A DNA stretch of 64,000 bases, taken from NCBI RefSeq assembly GCF_019090095.1, contig NZ_JAGQFP010000002.1, positions 2,108,001 through 2,172,000 on the forward strand, given 5' to 3'. The notes below the pieces were generated by a model. The model searched no databases and was not told the DNA's origin. It worked only from the letters and a program-made list of their open reading frames with translations. This document shows positions 16,624 through 25,753 of the stretch, one piece after another; the stretch's first letter is position 1; each line of letters begins with the position of its first letter. Position numbers and translations under genes: made by a program. The DNA comes from Stutzerimonas stutzeri. Its GTDB lineage: Bacteria; Pseudomonadota; Gammaproteobacteria; Pseudomonadales; Pseudomonadaceae.

Positions 16624-17196
16624 GTGAAAAAAAACCTACCTTCCTCTGACGATCATCTGGACGTCTGCGCACCTGAGCCGGGGCACGGCCTGCTTGATCG
16701 CGGCATTCGACGTGGTGGCCAGGCGATCGCCTGGCTGGTTTTCCTCGCCATGCTGGTCAGTGTGTTCGAAGTGATCATGCGCTACGGCTTCAATTCGCCC
16801 ACCGAGTGGGCGCACGAAACCACCACCTTTCTGGTTGCTGCCATCTTCGCGCTGGGCGGACCCTATGCGTTGGCGACCAACCGCCACATCCAGATCCGCA
16901 TCCTGCTCGACCGCCTTTCGCCGCGTAAGCGCAGCTGGCTGGAGCTGCTGAACCTGGTGCTGGGCATCCTGTTCTGCCTGGCCATCGGTTATGCCGCCTG
17001 GGTGCTGGCCTACAATGCGACGCATGCGCCCGATGGCACTTGGCGGCTTGAGACCTCGGGGTCGTCCTGGAACCAGCCGCTGCCGGCGTTCACCAAGATC
17101 ATCATCCTGGTCTCCATCGCGCTGATGTGCGTGCAGCAGGTGGTACGGCTCGCGACTCACCGACGCGCGCGTCTCGATACGGATGCCACGAAATGA
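16624..17196 (+). CDS. TRAP transporter small permease (DctQ family)
   Basis: 190 residues starting at GTG 16624 (GAGGAG upstream). It has four predicted membrane helices (about 35-57, 70-90, 112-132 and 150-172) and the family segment FNSPTEWAHETTTFL after the first one. It forms the membrane complex with the large permease encoded next. The start codon is followed by a run of eight A residues (16627-16634), unusual in this GC-rich sequence. Its TGA overlaps the ATG of the next gene (ATGA). Confidence 0.9.
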   Translation: MKKNLPSSDDHLDVCAPEPGHGLLDRGIRRGGQAIAWLVFLAMLVSVFEVIMRYGFNSPTEWAHETTTFLVAAIFALGGPYALATNRHIQIRILLDRLSPRKRSWLELLNLVLGILFCLAIGYAAWVLAYNATHAPDGTWRLETSGSSWNQPLPAFTKIIILVSIALMCVQQVVRLATHRRARLDTDATK

Positions 17197-18494
17197 GTAT
17201 CGAGATCGCAACCTACCTGATGATCTTCGCGATCTTTGCGCTGCTGGTGCTGGGCCTGCCGCTGGCCTTCGTCACTGGTCTGGTCGCCGCTGGCTTCACC
17301 TTCGGCTGGTTCGGTCCGGTGGCGGTGCCGCTGGTGGCCAGCCGCATGTTCGGCTTCATCACCGAATATTCGCTGGTGGCGGTGCCAATGTTCGTCTTCA
17401 TGGCGGGCTTGCTGGACCGATCCGGGCTGGCGCGCGACCTGTTCAACTCCATGCGTTTCTTCGCCGGCCGGCTGCCGGGCGGGGTCGCGGTACAGACCAT
17501 CGTCGTGGCGTTCTTTCTCGCCGCCATCTCCGGAATCATCGGCGGTGAAATCGTCCTGCTCGGCGTGCTCGCCTTGCCGCAGATGCTGCGCCTGGGCTAC
17601 GACAAGCGCATCGCCATCGGCGTGGTCTGTGCCGGTGGGTCCTTGGGCACCATGGTGCCGCCCTCGATCGTGTTGATCATCTACGGCCTGATCGCCAGCG
17701 TCTCCATCGCCGATCTGTTCAAGGCGGCGATCATTCCTGCCGCGCTGCTGATGGGCAGCTACATGCTCTATGTGGTGGTGATGTGCATGCGTTACCCGCA
17801 CATGGGCGGTGCGCACCTGGAGAAAGACACCAGCGTGCCGCGCTTGACCCTGGGCGAAGCCTTCAAGGGCATGTTCTTTCCGATTGCCATCGCCGGGCTG
17901 GTGCTGGGGAGCATCTATGGCGGCATCGCGTCGGTCACCGAGGCGGCCGCCATGGGCGCGCTGGGCGTACTGCTGGCCGTGCTGGTACGCGGCGAGTTCA
18001 GCATCAAGCTGCTCCAGGAAAGCCTGACCCAGACCCTGGAAACCTGCGGGATGATCGTCTGGATCGGCATCGGCGCGGCCTGTCTGGTCGGCGTCTACAA
18101 CCTCATGGGCGGCAACCGCTTCGTCTCATCGGCCATTACCGGGCTGGAGGTTGCGCCCTTCGTCATCGTGCTGGTGATGATGCTGATCTTTCTCTTGCTG
18201 GGCATGTTCCTCGACTGGATCGGCATCGCCATGCTCTGCCTGCCGATCTTCGTGCCCATCGTCGTCGCCCTCGGCTACGACCCGGTGTGGTTCGGCATCC
18301 TTTTCGCGGTGAGCATGCAGGTGTCCTACATCTCGCCTCCGTTCGGCCCGGCGGCCTTCTATCTCAAGAGTGTGGCGCCACCCGATATCACCCTGACCGA
18401 CATCTTCCGCGCGATGGTGCCCTTCATCGTCATCCAGATCGCGGTACTCGGCCTGCTGCTGTATTTCCCGGCCATCTCGACGTGGCTGCTTTGA
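17193..18494 (+). CDS. TRAP transporter large permease (DctM family)
   Basis: 433 residues from ATG 17193, which overlaps the dctQ-type stop by 4 bases; earlier in-frame starts would run inside that gene. It has about 12 hydrophobic segments and the family motifs GGSLGTMVPPSIVLIIYG and YISPPFGPAAFYL. It is the sodium-coupled transport subunit. With DctP and DctQ it forms a complete TRAP system whose substrate is inferred from the pentonate dehydratase gene 63 bases downstream. Confidence 0.93.
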   Translation: MSIEIATYLMIFAIFALLVLGLPLAFVTGLVAAGFTFGWFGPVAVPLVASRMFGFITEYSLVAVPMFVFMAGLLDRSGLARDLFNSMRFFAGRLPGGVAVQTIVVAFFLAAISGIIGGEIVLLGVLALPQMLRLGYDKRIAIGVVCAGGSLGTMVPPSIVLIIYGLIASVSIADLFKAAIIPAALLMGSYMLYVVVMCMRYPHMGGAHLEKDTSVPRLTLGEAFKGMFFPIAIAGLVLGSIYGGIASVTEAAAMGALGVLLAVLVRGEFSIKLLQESLTQTLETCGMIVWIGIGAACLVGVYNLMGGNRFVSSAITGLEVAPFVIVLVMMLIFLLLGMFLDWIGIAMLCLPIFVPIVVALGYDPVWFGILFAVSMQVSYISPPFGPAAFYLKSVAPPDITLTDIFRAMVPFIVIQIAVLGLLLYFPAISTWLL

Positions 18495-18557
18495 CCCAAC
18501 TCACAAACGATCAACCGGCAGTCCCGTACGGCCTGTCGCTGGAGAGGTGCATGCAAC

Positions 18558-20294
18558 ATGACTGACAAACGCCCCCTGCGCTCCGCTCAATGGTTTGGCA
18601 CCACTGACAAGAACGGTTTCATGTACCGCAGCTGGATGAAGAACCAGGGCATTCCGGATCATGAATTCCAAGGCAAGCCGATCGTCGGCATCTGCAATAC
18701 CTGGTCGGAGCTGACCCCCTGCAACGCGCACTTTCGTAAGATCGCCGAGCACGTGAAGAAGGGCGTGCTGGAAGCCGGCGGCTACCCGGTCGAGTTCCCG
18801 GTGTTCTCCAATGGTGAGTCGAACCTGCGACCGACCGCCATGCTGACGCGCAACCTGGCCAGCATGGATGTCGAGGAATCGATTCGCGGCAATCCGGTAG
18901 ACGCCGTGGTCCTGCTGGTCGGCTGTGACAAGACCACACCGGCGCTGCTGATGGGCGCGGCGAGCTGCGACGTGCCCGCCATCGTCGTCACCGGTGGGCC
19001 GATGCTCAACGGCAAGCACAAGGGCCGCGATATCGGTGCGGGCACCATCGTCTGGCAGATGCACGAGCAGTACAAGGCGGGGCAGATCGACCTCAACGAG
19101 TTTCTCTCCGCCGAGGCCGGCATGTCGCGCTCCGCTGGCACCTGCAACACCATGGGTACGGCTTCGACCATGGCGTGCATGGCCGAGGCGCTGGGGACTT
19201 CATTGCCGCACAACGCGGCGATTCCGGCGGTCGATTCGCGTCGCTATGTGCTGGCGCACCTGTCCGGTATGCGCATCGTCGAGATGGTTCACGAAGACCT
19301 GCGCTTGTCCAAGGTGCTGACCAAGCAAGCCTTCGAAAACGCCATCCGAGTCAACGCGGCCATCGGCGGCTCGACCAATGCCGTGATCCATCTCAAGGCC
19401 ATCGCCGGGCGGATTGGCGTCGAGCTCGAGCTGGATGACTGGACGCGTATTGGCCGGGGCATGCCGACCATTGTCGACCTGCAGCCATCGGGGCGCTTCC
19501 TGATGGAAGAGTTCTACTACGCGGGCGGGCTGCCGGCGGTGATCCGCCGGCTCGGCGAGAACAATCTCCTGCCAAACCCTGATGCGCTGACCGTCAACGG
19601 CAAGTCGCTTTGGGACAACTGCGCCCAGGCCCCGATTTACGGCGAGGATGAGGTCATTCGTGCGCTGGACAATCCGCTGCGCCAGGACGGCGGCATCTGT
19701 GTGTTGCGTGGCAATCTGGCGCCCAGCGGCGCGGTGTTGAAACCCTCGGCAGCAACGCCGGAACTGATGAAGCACCGCGGGCGAGCAGTGGTGTTCGAAG
19801 ACTTCGATGATTACAAGGCGCGCATTGCCGACCCCGATCTGGACGTTGACGAAACCTGCGTACTGGTCATGAAGAACTGTGGCCCGAAGGGTTATCCGGG
19901 CATGGCCGAGGTCGGCAACATGGGCCTGCCGCCCAAGGTGCTGGCCAAGGGCATCACCGACATGGTGCGGATCTCCGATGCCCGTATGAGCGGTACCGCC
20001 TACGGCACCGTGGTGCTGCATGTGGCGCCGGAAGCGGCGGCAGGCGGGCCGCTGGCCGTGGTACGCAACGGCGATTTCATCGAGTTGGACTGCTACGAGG
20101 GTCGCTTGCATCTGGACATACCGGCAGCCGAGCTGCAAGAGCGGTTGGCCGCCTGGCAAGCCCCGCAGGGCCTGCTGTGGGACGGGGGCTATCGGCGGTT
20201 GTTCGTCGAGCATGTGATGCAGGCTGACGAGGGCTGCGACTTCGACTTCCTGGTGGGTTGCCGAGGCGCCGAGGTGCCGCGCCATTCGCACTGA
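18558..20294 (+). CDS. IlvD/Edd family pentonate (L-arabonate / D-xylonate) dehydratase
   Basis: 578 residues, the length of the Rhizobium L-arabinonate dehydratase, which it resembles from end to end (NTWSELTPCN, LLVGCDKTTP, SAGTCNTMGTAST, KNCGPKGYPGM, ISDARMSGTAYGTVVLH). Cys55, Cys123 and Cys196 keep the spacing of the three [2Fe-2S] ligands of that enzyme. It removes water from an aldonic acid to give 2-keto-3-deoxypentonate, the substrate of the AraD1-family dehydratase upstream. GGAGAGG precedes ATG 18558. Fourth gene of the TRAP operon. The preferred sugar acid cannot be told. Confidence 0.88.
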   Translation: MTDKRPLRSAQWFGTTDKNGFMYRSWMKNQGIPDHEFQGKPIVGICNTWSELTPCNAHFRKIAEHVKKGVLEAGGYPVEFPVFSNGESNLRPTAMLTRNLASMDVEESIRGNPVDAVVLLVGCDKTTPALLMGAASCDVPAIVVTGGPMLNGKHKGRDIGAGTIVWQMHEQYKAGQIDLNEFLSAEAGMSRSAGTCNTMGTASTMACMAEALGTSLPHNAAIPAVDSRRYVLAHLSGMRIVEMVHEDLRLSKVLTKQAFENAIRVNAAIGGSTNAVIHLKAIAGRIGVELELDDWTRIGRGMPTIVDLQPSGRFLMEEFYYAGGLPAVIRRLGENNLLPNPDALTVNGKSLWDNCAQAPIYGEDEVIRALDNPLRQDGGICVLRGNLAPSGAVLKPSAATPELMKHRGRAVVFEDFDDYKARIADPDLDVDETCVLVMKNCGPKGYPGMAEVGNMGLPPKVLAKGITDMVRISDARMSGTAYGTVVLHVAPEAAAGGPLAVVRNGDFIELDCYEGRLHLDIPAAELQERLAAWQAPQGLLWDGGYRRLFVEHVMQADEGCDFDFLVGCRGAEVPRHSH

Positions 20295-20301
20295 GCCCGA
20301 T

Positions 20302-20322
20302 TGGCCGCCGCCATGGCGGCCA
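20302..20322. terminator. Hairpin at the end of the TRAP-dehydratase operon
   Basis: TGGCCGCC / GGCGGCCA form a perfect 8-bp stem with a 5-base loop right after the dehydratase stop codon, between convergent genes. No T-tract. Confidence 0.5.
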
Positions 20323-20342
20323 GCGTCATGGCTCGCTCGCCG

Positions 20343-21233
20343 CTACGGCGCTTTGCCTAGCGGCGAGACGGCGGTCGTTTCGGTCGCGGTTTTCAACCGG
20401 CTGGTGATGACCGACGCAAGAATGATCAAGGCGCCGCCGACCAACATGCGAGCGGTGGGTTGTTCATCGAACAACCACCAGGCAAAGGCGATGCCGTAGA
20501 CCGGCTCCAGCGCGAAGATCACCGCGGTGGTGCGTGCCTTCAACACCTTCAGGCTCGCCACGAACAGGCTGTGTGCCAGGCCTGTACAGAGCACGCCGAG
20601 CAGTGCCAACCACAGCCAGTCCATCGCCGGGACGGCCGGCAGCGACGACCATGAGAAGGGTAGGAAGCACAGCAGGACGGTACCGTTCTGCCAGAGCGCG
20701 GCCTGCACCGGGTCGACGCCGCGAGTGACCGCTCGGTTGAGCAACGACAGTACGGCGAACAGGAACCCCGAGAGAATGCCGTAGACCAGACCCAAGGTGC
20801 TTTGGCTAGCAAGGTCGAACTGCGGGGTGACCAGCAGCAGCCCGAGGCAGACCAGCGCAACCATGCCGAATTCCACCGGCCGGGTGCGCTCGCGAAACAG
20901 CATGCCTTCGAGCAGTACGGTGAAGGCGGGGAAACTGGCGAACCCCAGCGTGGCAATGCCGACGCCGGCCACCTTTACCGCCAGGAAGAAGGTCAGCCAG
21001 TGGGCGCCGAGCAGTAGCCCGCCGAGCAGCAGGCCAACGCGCTGACGCAAGCTCGCGCGCGCGCGGGTACTGCGTAGCAGCTGACCGGCCACGATCAGCG
21101 CCGCCACAGCGAAGCCGGCTCGGCCGAGGGCGATGATCAAGGGTGTGCTGGTCGCCAGTTTGCCGAAAATGCCTGACAACCCGAACATCAGCGCACCGAA
21201 GTGAATCGCCAGCAAGGCGTTGCGATGGGTCAT
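20343..21233 (-). CDS. EamA/DMT family transporter
   Basis: 296 residues with ten hydrophobic helices in two EamA repeats of five (about 1-140 and 150-290). Typical features are the N-terminal HFGALMFGLSGIFGKLA and, in the second repeat, ALEPVYGIAFAWWLFDEQPT. Drug/metabolite exporters of this kind move amino acids, nucleosides or other small molecules out of the cell; the substrate is unknown. Convergent with the dehydratase operon and 151 bases downstream of an AraC-type gene on the same strand that might regulate it. Confidence 0.88.
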   Translation of the reverse strand: MTHRNALLAIHFGALMFGLSGIFGKLATSTPLIIALGRAGFAVAALIVAGQLLRSTRARASLRQRVGLLLGGLLLGAHWLTFFLAVKVAGVGIATLGFASFPAFTVLLEGMLFRERTRPVEFGMVALVCLGLLLVTPQFDLASQSTLGLVYGILSGFLFAVLSLLNRAVTRGVDPVQAALWQNGTVLLCFLPFSWSSLPAVPAMDWLWLALLGVLCTGLAHSLFVASLKVLKARTTAVIFALEPVYGIAFAWWLFDEQPTARMLVGGALIILASVITSRLKTATETTAVSPLGKAP

Positions 21234-21314
21234 GCTCTGGCTTCCGGTGCGGCTCGGTGGCGTCGAGCGCGGACAGCCGATAGATCGATTGGAAACATAG
21301 GAGCCTCACGACGA

Positions 21315-21330
21315 GATGCCTCGTGGCATC
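21315..21330. other. Small palindrome between AraC-type and EamA genes
   Basis: GATGCC-TCGT-GGCATC, a perfect 6-bp inverted repeat with a 4-base centre, about 82 bases before the EamA start. It could be a terminator for the regulator or an operator for the transporter. Confidence 0.3.
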
Positions 21331-21384
21331 GATGATTGCGGTGAGTGCCCATGCTACGGAGCGTGAAGCGATCAGTCTGTCGCG

Positions 21385-22152
21385 TCACTCTCGCGGTTTG
21401 TCGTGCGCCTCGCGTCGGACCCCGCGCGGCGTGGTCCCGAATTCACGGGCAAGGGCGGCGGTGAAGGCGCTTTGTGACGCATAGCCGACACGCGCCGCGA
21501 TCTCACCGACCGTCAGCTGGGTGCTCAACAGCAGCGCCCGGCCCTGATGCAGGCGCCGCAGCCGAATGAATTCCTGAGGGGTTTGCCCTGTTTCACTGGC
21601 GAATCGGGCGTGGAAACGCCCTACGGAGAGGCCTGCCAGTCGTGCCAGATCCCGCACTTCGAGCGGGTGCGCCAGATGCCGGTCGACGTGGTCGCGAAGC
21701 GCGGCCAGCGGCAGCGGGCGATGCCAGTCTGCCGGCTCGCAGCCGCTGGCAAGGCTGGCCAAAAGCAGGGCGGCGCCTTGTTCGTTGATGATCGGATCAT
21801 TGATCGGGCTGGCGGCGAGCCAGCCGACCAGCTGGCTTTGCATGGGATTCAGATGCAACGCCGCGCTTTGCTCCAGCAAGTGCTGAGCGGAGTCGACGTG
21901 ATGGCCGAGGCGCTGCTGCAACCAGTCGCCGTCCGGAACATCCAGCACCAGACACATGCTCCCGTCAGGGCTGCCGCAGGCGTGGCGCGCATCGCTGGGC
22001 ACGACGGCGAGGAATTGCTGCTGGATACGACTGCCCCGGCCCTCGATTTCGAAGTCCAGGCGCCCGCGCAAACCGAACACCAGCTGCGTGTGGTGATGGC
22101 TGTGGATGATCTGGTCGTGGTTGTAATGACGCAGGGACAGGATGGGCGACAT
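21385..22152 (-). CDS. AraC family transcriptional regulator
   Basis: 255 residues from ATG at 22152 (MSPILSLRHYNHD); a longer TTG start at 22191 is less likely. The N-terminal cupin-like part is rich in histidines (HSHHHTQLVFGLRG), and the C-terminal domain has two helix-turn-helix units: LARLAGLSVGRFHARFASETG and VGEIAARVGYASQSAFTAALAREFG. It probably activates nearby genes such as the EamA exporter. It starts 45 bases downstream of cyaB on the same strand. Confidence 0.88.
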   Translation of the reverse strand: MSPILSLRHYNHDQIIHSHHHTQLVFGLRGRLDFEIEGRGSRIQQQFLAVVPSDARHACGSPDGSMCLVLDVPDGDWLQQRLGHHVDSAQHLLEQSAALHLNPMQSQLVGWLAASPINDPIINEQGAALLLASLASGCEPADWHRPLPLAALRDHVDRHLAHPLEVRDLARLAGLSVGRFHARFASETGQTPQEFIRLRRLHQGRALLLSTQLTVGEIAARVGYASQSAFTAALAREFGTTPRGVRREAHDKPRE

Positions 22153-22196
22153 GGTGTTCTCGGGCTGTATGCGGACGGCGGCCAGAGCCAAGGGTA

Positions 22197-23585
22197 TTAC
22201 ATGATGACCTTGTCGCGCAGTTTGTCGGCAGCCTGGTTGAGCGCCTGGATGACGCGTTCCTTGTCGAAGTTCTGCACACCGTTGGTGTCCAGGTACATGG
22301 AGAAGCCTGGCAGCTCGTGCTCGACGAAGCTGCTGGTCGCGCCGAGATCGCGGCGAAAATCCACGACCTGGTAGATCTGCACCGGCCGGGAGAAGCCCTT
22401 GACCGTGATCTGGCCATTGTCACGGCACATGATGACGTCTTTGACCAGCGAATAGGTTTCGTGGGAAATCAGAATCTCGCCGGCCTCGGCGGAGCTTTCC
22501 AGGCGGCTGGCCAGATTCACTTCGCGACCGATGATTGTGTAGTCCATGCGGGTATCGGCGCCGAAGTTCCCGACCGTGCAGTAGCCGGTGTTGATGCCCA
22601 TGCGGATTTCCATCGGTTTGGTGATGCCCTGGGCGCGCCATTGCTGACGCAGCACCTTCATGTGCTTGCGCATGGCGATGGCCATGGACACCGCCGCGAC
22701 GGCATCCTTCTTGGCGCCCTGGCTCGCGGGGTCGCCGAAGAACACCATCACGCAGTCACCGACGAACTTGTCGATGGTGCCACCGTATTTGAGGGTGATC
22801 TTCGACATTTCGTTGAGGTAGTTGTTGAGCAGATCGGTAAGGGCTTCGGCTTCCAGTTCTTCGGAGAGCTCGGTGAAGCCCTTGATGTCGGAGAAGAATA
22901 CGGTGAGTTTCTTGCGCTGGGTTTCCAACCGGACGCTGCGCTTGCCGGAGAAGATCGACTCCCACACCTGGGGTGACAGGTATTTGGCGAGGTTGCGGGC
23001 CAGACGTGCGGCTTTGGCTTGCTCGGCTTCGATTTCACGGCGCGCTTGCGCCAGTCGTTCGCCCTGCTGATGCACGTAGTAGGCCGTGATGCAGACGTAC
23101 AGCGTGCTGAACAGGATGCTGACGGCGGCCACCAGCGGAGGGGTCGAGAGATCGAAACGCAGCGGTACCAGCAGGCTGGTCAGCCCCATGCCGCCGGCAA
23201 CCAGCAGCGCCGTCATCAACAGGTGGCGCAAACTGCCGATGACCAGCGCGCTGAAGCCGAGCGTCAGCAGGAACATCAGGCTGGGCACCAGATTCCAGCC
23301 GAGCAGCACGATGCCGGCGCCTGCGTTCAGGGCGTCGAGAGAGAGCAGGATTTGCGACGTTCGTTCCGGGTGCTCCCGCTTGAAGCGATAGCTCAGGTGG
23401 TAGGCGAAGTGCGGATAGAGCAGGGTGTAGGGCACCATCCACAACAGATCGAGCGCGAACTCCTGCGTGTAGACACCGGCGGCAAGTGTGGCGGCACAGC
23501 TCAGATAGGCTAGAACCCGGGCGTAGTATTCGCGCAGTGGGCGAGTCGCGAGCCCGTTTCGCCGTTCACCGGTCACGGTTGGCAT
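22197..23585 (-). CDS. cyaB: Class III adenylate cyclase CyaB
   Basis: 462 residues. The N-terminal MASE2 domain (about 1-190) has six or so membrane helices; a linker helix leads to the class III cyclase domain (about 225-420). Metal-binding aspartates lie in VFFSDIKGFTEL and VGDCVMVFFGD, and the dimer-interface segment is GADTRMDYTIIGREVNLASRLE. Length and architecture match P. aeruginosa CyaB, which makes most of the cAMP that activates Vfr. The FimV-like gene elsewhere in the window belongs to a family that influences CyaB activity in P. aeruginosa. Confidence 0.95.
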   Translation of the reverse strand: MPTVTGERRNGLATRPLREYYARVLAYLSCAATLAAGVYTQEFALDLLWMVPYTLLYPHFAYHLSYRFKREHPERTSQILLSLDALNAGAGIVLLGWNLVPSLMFLLTLGFSALVIGSLRHLLMTALLVAGGMGLTSLLVPLRFDLSTPPLVAAVSILFSTLYVCITAYYVHQQGERLAQARREIEAEQAKAARLARNLAKYLSPQVWESIFSGKRSVRLETQRKKLTVFFSDIKGFTELSEELEAEALTDLLNNYLNEMSKITLKYGGTIDKFVGDCVMVFFGDPASQGAKKDAVAAVSMAIAMRKHMKVLRQQWRAQGITKPMEIRMGINTGYCTVGNFGADTRMDYTIIGREVNLASRLESSAEAGEILISHETYSLVKDVIMCRDNGQITVKGFSRPVQIYQVVDFRRDLGATSSFVEHELPGFSMYLDTNGVQNFDKERVIQALNQAADKLRDKVIM

Positions 23586-23755
23586 GGTGATTAACAGTCC
23601 CTGAAAGATTCCACCGCTCTAGGATGCACATTCGAGCCGAGCGCGCATTGTGCGGTGCTGGCCGGTGATCATAACCAAGTCACCGCCAATGCGCCAAACC
23701 ACCCATCTCAATCCGTGACCAGGCGCGTTAAACGGTTGAATAACGGGCGTTTTGG

Positions 23756-24073
23756 TTAAAAACGGATCTTGCCAGTGAGCATGTCCTTGAGCATCACCCA
23801 GTCGCCCAGGAAGCTGTACAGCGGATACTGAAAGGTCGCCGGGCGGTTTTTTTCAAAAATGAAATGTCCGACCCAGGCGAACCCGTATCCGGCCAGCGGC
23901 ACGGCGAGCAGCCAGAGCCATTGCTGGGTGACCAACGCGTAACCAAGTATGGCCAGCACCAGCAGGCTACCGATGTAGTGCAGACGACGGCAGACGGGGT
24001 TGCTGTGTTCGGCCAGATAGAACGGGTAGAAATCAGCGAATTTCGTAAAGCGTTCGGCGGCGTGTGTGCTCAT
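23756..24073 (-). CDS. Mpo1-like / DUF962 family membrane protein
   Basis: 105 residues from ATG 24073. It has conserved FADFYPFYLAEHSNPVCRRLHYIGS and GYGFAWVGHFIFEKNRPATF segments. The paired histidines (H15-like in AEHSNP, H28-like in LHYIG, and GHFIFEKN) match those needed by yeast Mpo1, an iron dioxygenase of 2-hydroxy fatty acid alpha-oxidation. Three or four hydrophobic helices suggest an inner membrane location. The bacterial role is unproven. Single gene, 170 bases upstream of cyaB. Confidence 0.8.
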   Translation of the reverse strand: MSTHAAERFTKFADFYPFYLAEHSNPVCRRLHYIGSLLVLAILGYALVTQQWLWLLAVPLAGYGFAWVGHFIFEKNRPATFQYPLYSFLGDWVMLKDMLTGKIRF

Positions 24074-24297
24074 GTTGCACCTCTTGTTGTGACGAGCTTG
24101 CAGTCTAGGTCCATCGGCTGCTTCTGGCCATGTGGTCAACGCGACCGCTGGACCAGCGCCTCGCCGATGGGCGATCCGTTTCGGCGCGGGGGTGCTGGAA
24201 CTTGTGCTGCGGCTTGGCGCCTTAATGTTCAACTGCGCGAAACGGTGGCATGCTTTTGCCGCTTTGCCTTCCCTCCCTATTGTTAGGACGCCCGACT

Positions 24298-25218
24298 TTG
24301 GCCAGTAGCCTGCTCGCCCTGATTGATGACATCGCGACCGTTCTGGATGACGTCTCCGTCATGACCAAAGTCGCCGCGAAGAAAACCGCAGGTGTACTTG
24401 GCGACGATCTGGCGCTCAACGCACAACAGGTCACCGGCGTAAAGGCTGACCGTGAGCTGCCGGTTGTATGGGCGGTTGCCAAGGGCTCACTGCGGAACAA
24501 GCTGATCCTGGTGCCGGCCGCGTTGTTGATCAGTGCGTTCGTTCCCAGGGCCGTCACGCCGCTGCTGATGCTCGGTGGTGCTTTTCTCTGCTTCGAGGGC
24601 TTCGAGAAGCTCGCCCACCGTTTCATGCATCGTGATGAGGACGCTCATGCCCGGCAGCTCGATGCCTTGTCCGATCCGGCCGTTGATATGGTGGCGTTCG
24701 AGCGGGACAAGATCAGCGGCGCGGTGCGCACCGATTTCATCCTGTCGGCCGAAATCATCGCCATTACGCTGGGCACGGTGGCCACGGCGTCGTTCGTCGA
24801 GCAGCTCGTGGTGCTTGCTGGAATCGCCCTCATCATGACGATCGGCGTGTATGGCGTGGTGGCCGGCATCGTCAAACTGGATGACGCCGGTCTGGCCCTG
24901 AGCAAGAGCGCCAATGCCGCAGGGCAGCGGATCGGACGCGGTATCCTGGTCGTCGCCCCGTGGCTGATGAAATCCCTGTCGGTGGTGGGCACCGCTGCCA
25001 TGTTCATGGTGGGCGGCGGCATCCTGACTCACGGGATCAAGGCTATTCACCAGCTCATCGAGAGCAGCGCCGAGCACACGCTAGCGCTGCCTTACTTCGG
25101 CTCGGTACTGGCCGGGCTGGTGCCGACGGTGCTCGACGCCGCTTTCGGCATTCTTGCCGGCGGGCTGGTCTTCGCAGCCGTTACGCTCGGCGCTCGGTTG
25201 TTCAAACGCAACGGCTAG
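24298..25218 (+). CDS. yedI: DUF808 (YedI) family inner membrane protein
   Basis: 306 residues from a TTG start at 24298 (TTAGGA upstream), giving the family's usual beginning [18 protein letters not shown]; the ATG at 24250 would add an atypical leader. Many hydrophobic helices follow, with [26 protein letters not shown] before them and [11 protein letters not shown] in the middle. No function is established for the family. Confidence 0.8.
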   Translation: MASSLLALIDDIATVLDDVSVMTKVAAKKTAGVLGDDLALNAQQVTGVKADRELPVVWAVAKGSLRNKLILVPAALLISAFVPRAVTPLLMLGGAFLCFEGFEKLAHRFMHRDEDAHARQLDALSDPAVDMVAFERDKISGAVRTDFILSAEIIAITLGTVATASFVEQLVVLAGIALIMTIGVYGVVAGIVKLDDAGLALSKSANAAGQRIGRGILVVAPWLMKSLSVVGTAAMFMVGGGILTHGIKAIHQLIESSAEHTLALPYFGSVLAGLVPTVLDAAFGILAGGLVFAAVTLGARLFKRNG

Positions 25219-25306
25219 GCAGCACAGCTGGCCGGTTTTCCCGCAGCGATACGCGAATCTGGCAGATCGGTGCGGGCACCCAGAGGGTCATCACAGGAGG
25301 CAGACG

Positions 25307-25747
25307 GTGGACGCATTCATGCAGGCGGCAATCGATGAGGCGAACAAAGGGCTGGCCGAAGGCGGCATCCCGATCGGCTCGGTCATCGTTCATCAAGGGC
25401 GAATCATCGGCCGAGGCCATAATCGGCGGGTGCAGCAAGGTAGCGCTGTGCTGCACGGGGAGATGGACGCCTTCGAGAATGCCGGCCGGCAACCCGCGAG
25501 CGTCTATGCCGACTCGGTGCTCTACACCACTCTGTCACCCTGTTCGATGTGCAGCGGCGCCATACTTCTCTACGGCATCCCCAAGGTCGTGATCGGCGAG
25601 AACCAGACCTTCATGGGCGAGGAACAACTGCTGCGTGATCGCGGGGTGGAGATCGACGTGCTGCAGGACACGACCTGCATCGAGCTGATGCGCGGTTTCA
25701 TCGCGCAGCGCCCCGAGCTGTGGAACGAAGACATCGGCGAAGTCTAA
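25307..25747 (+). CDS. Yeast-type cytosine deaminase (CDA superfamily)
   Basis: 146 residues from GTG 25307, placed by a perfect AGGAGG at 25295-25300; the longer frame from 25154 runs back into the upstream gene. Zinc ligands are His50 in HGEMD, with catalytic Glu52, and Cys79 and Cys82 in PCSMC. The spacing and the ends (GYGEGGVPIG-like start, WNEDIGEV end) match Saccharomyces FCY1 cytosine deaminase rather than TadA or the amidohydrolase CodA. It should deaminate cytosine to uracil. Single gene, convergent with trkH. Confidence 0.78.
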   Translation: MDAFMQAAIDEANKGLAEGGIPIGSVIVHQGRIIGRGHNRRVQQGSAVLHGEMDAFENAGRQPASVYADSVLYTTLSPCSMCSGAILLYGIPKVVIGENQTFMGEEQLLRDRGVEIDVLQDTTCIELMRGFIAQRPELWNEDIGEV

Positions 25748-25753
25748 CGTCGC

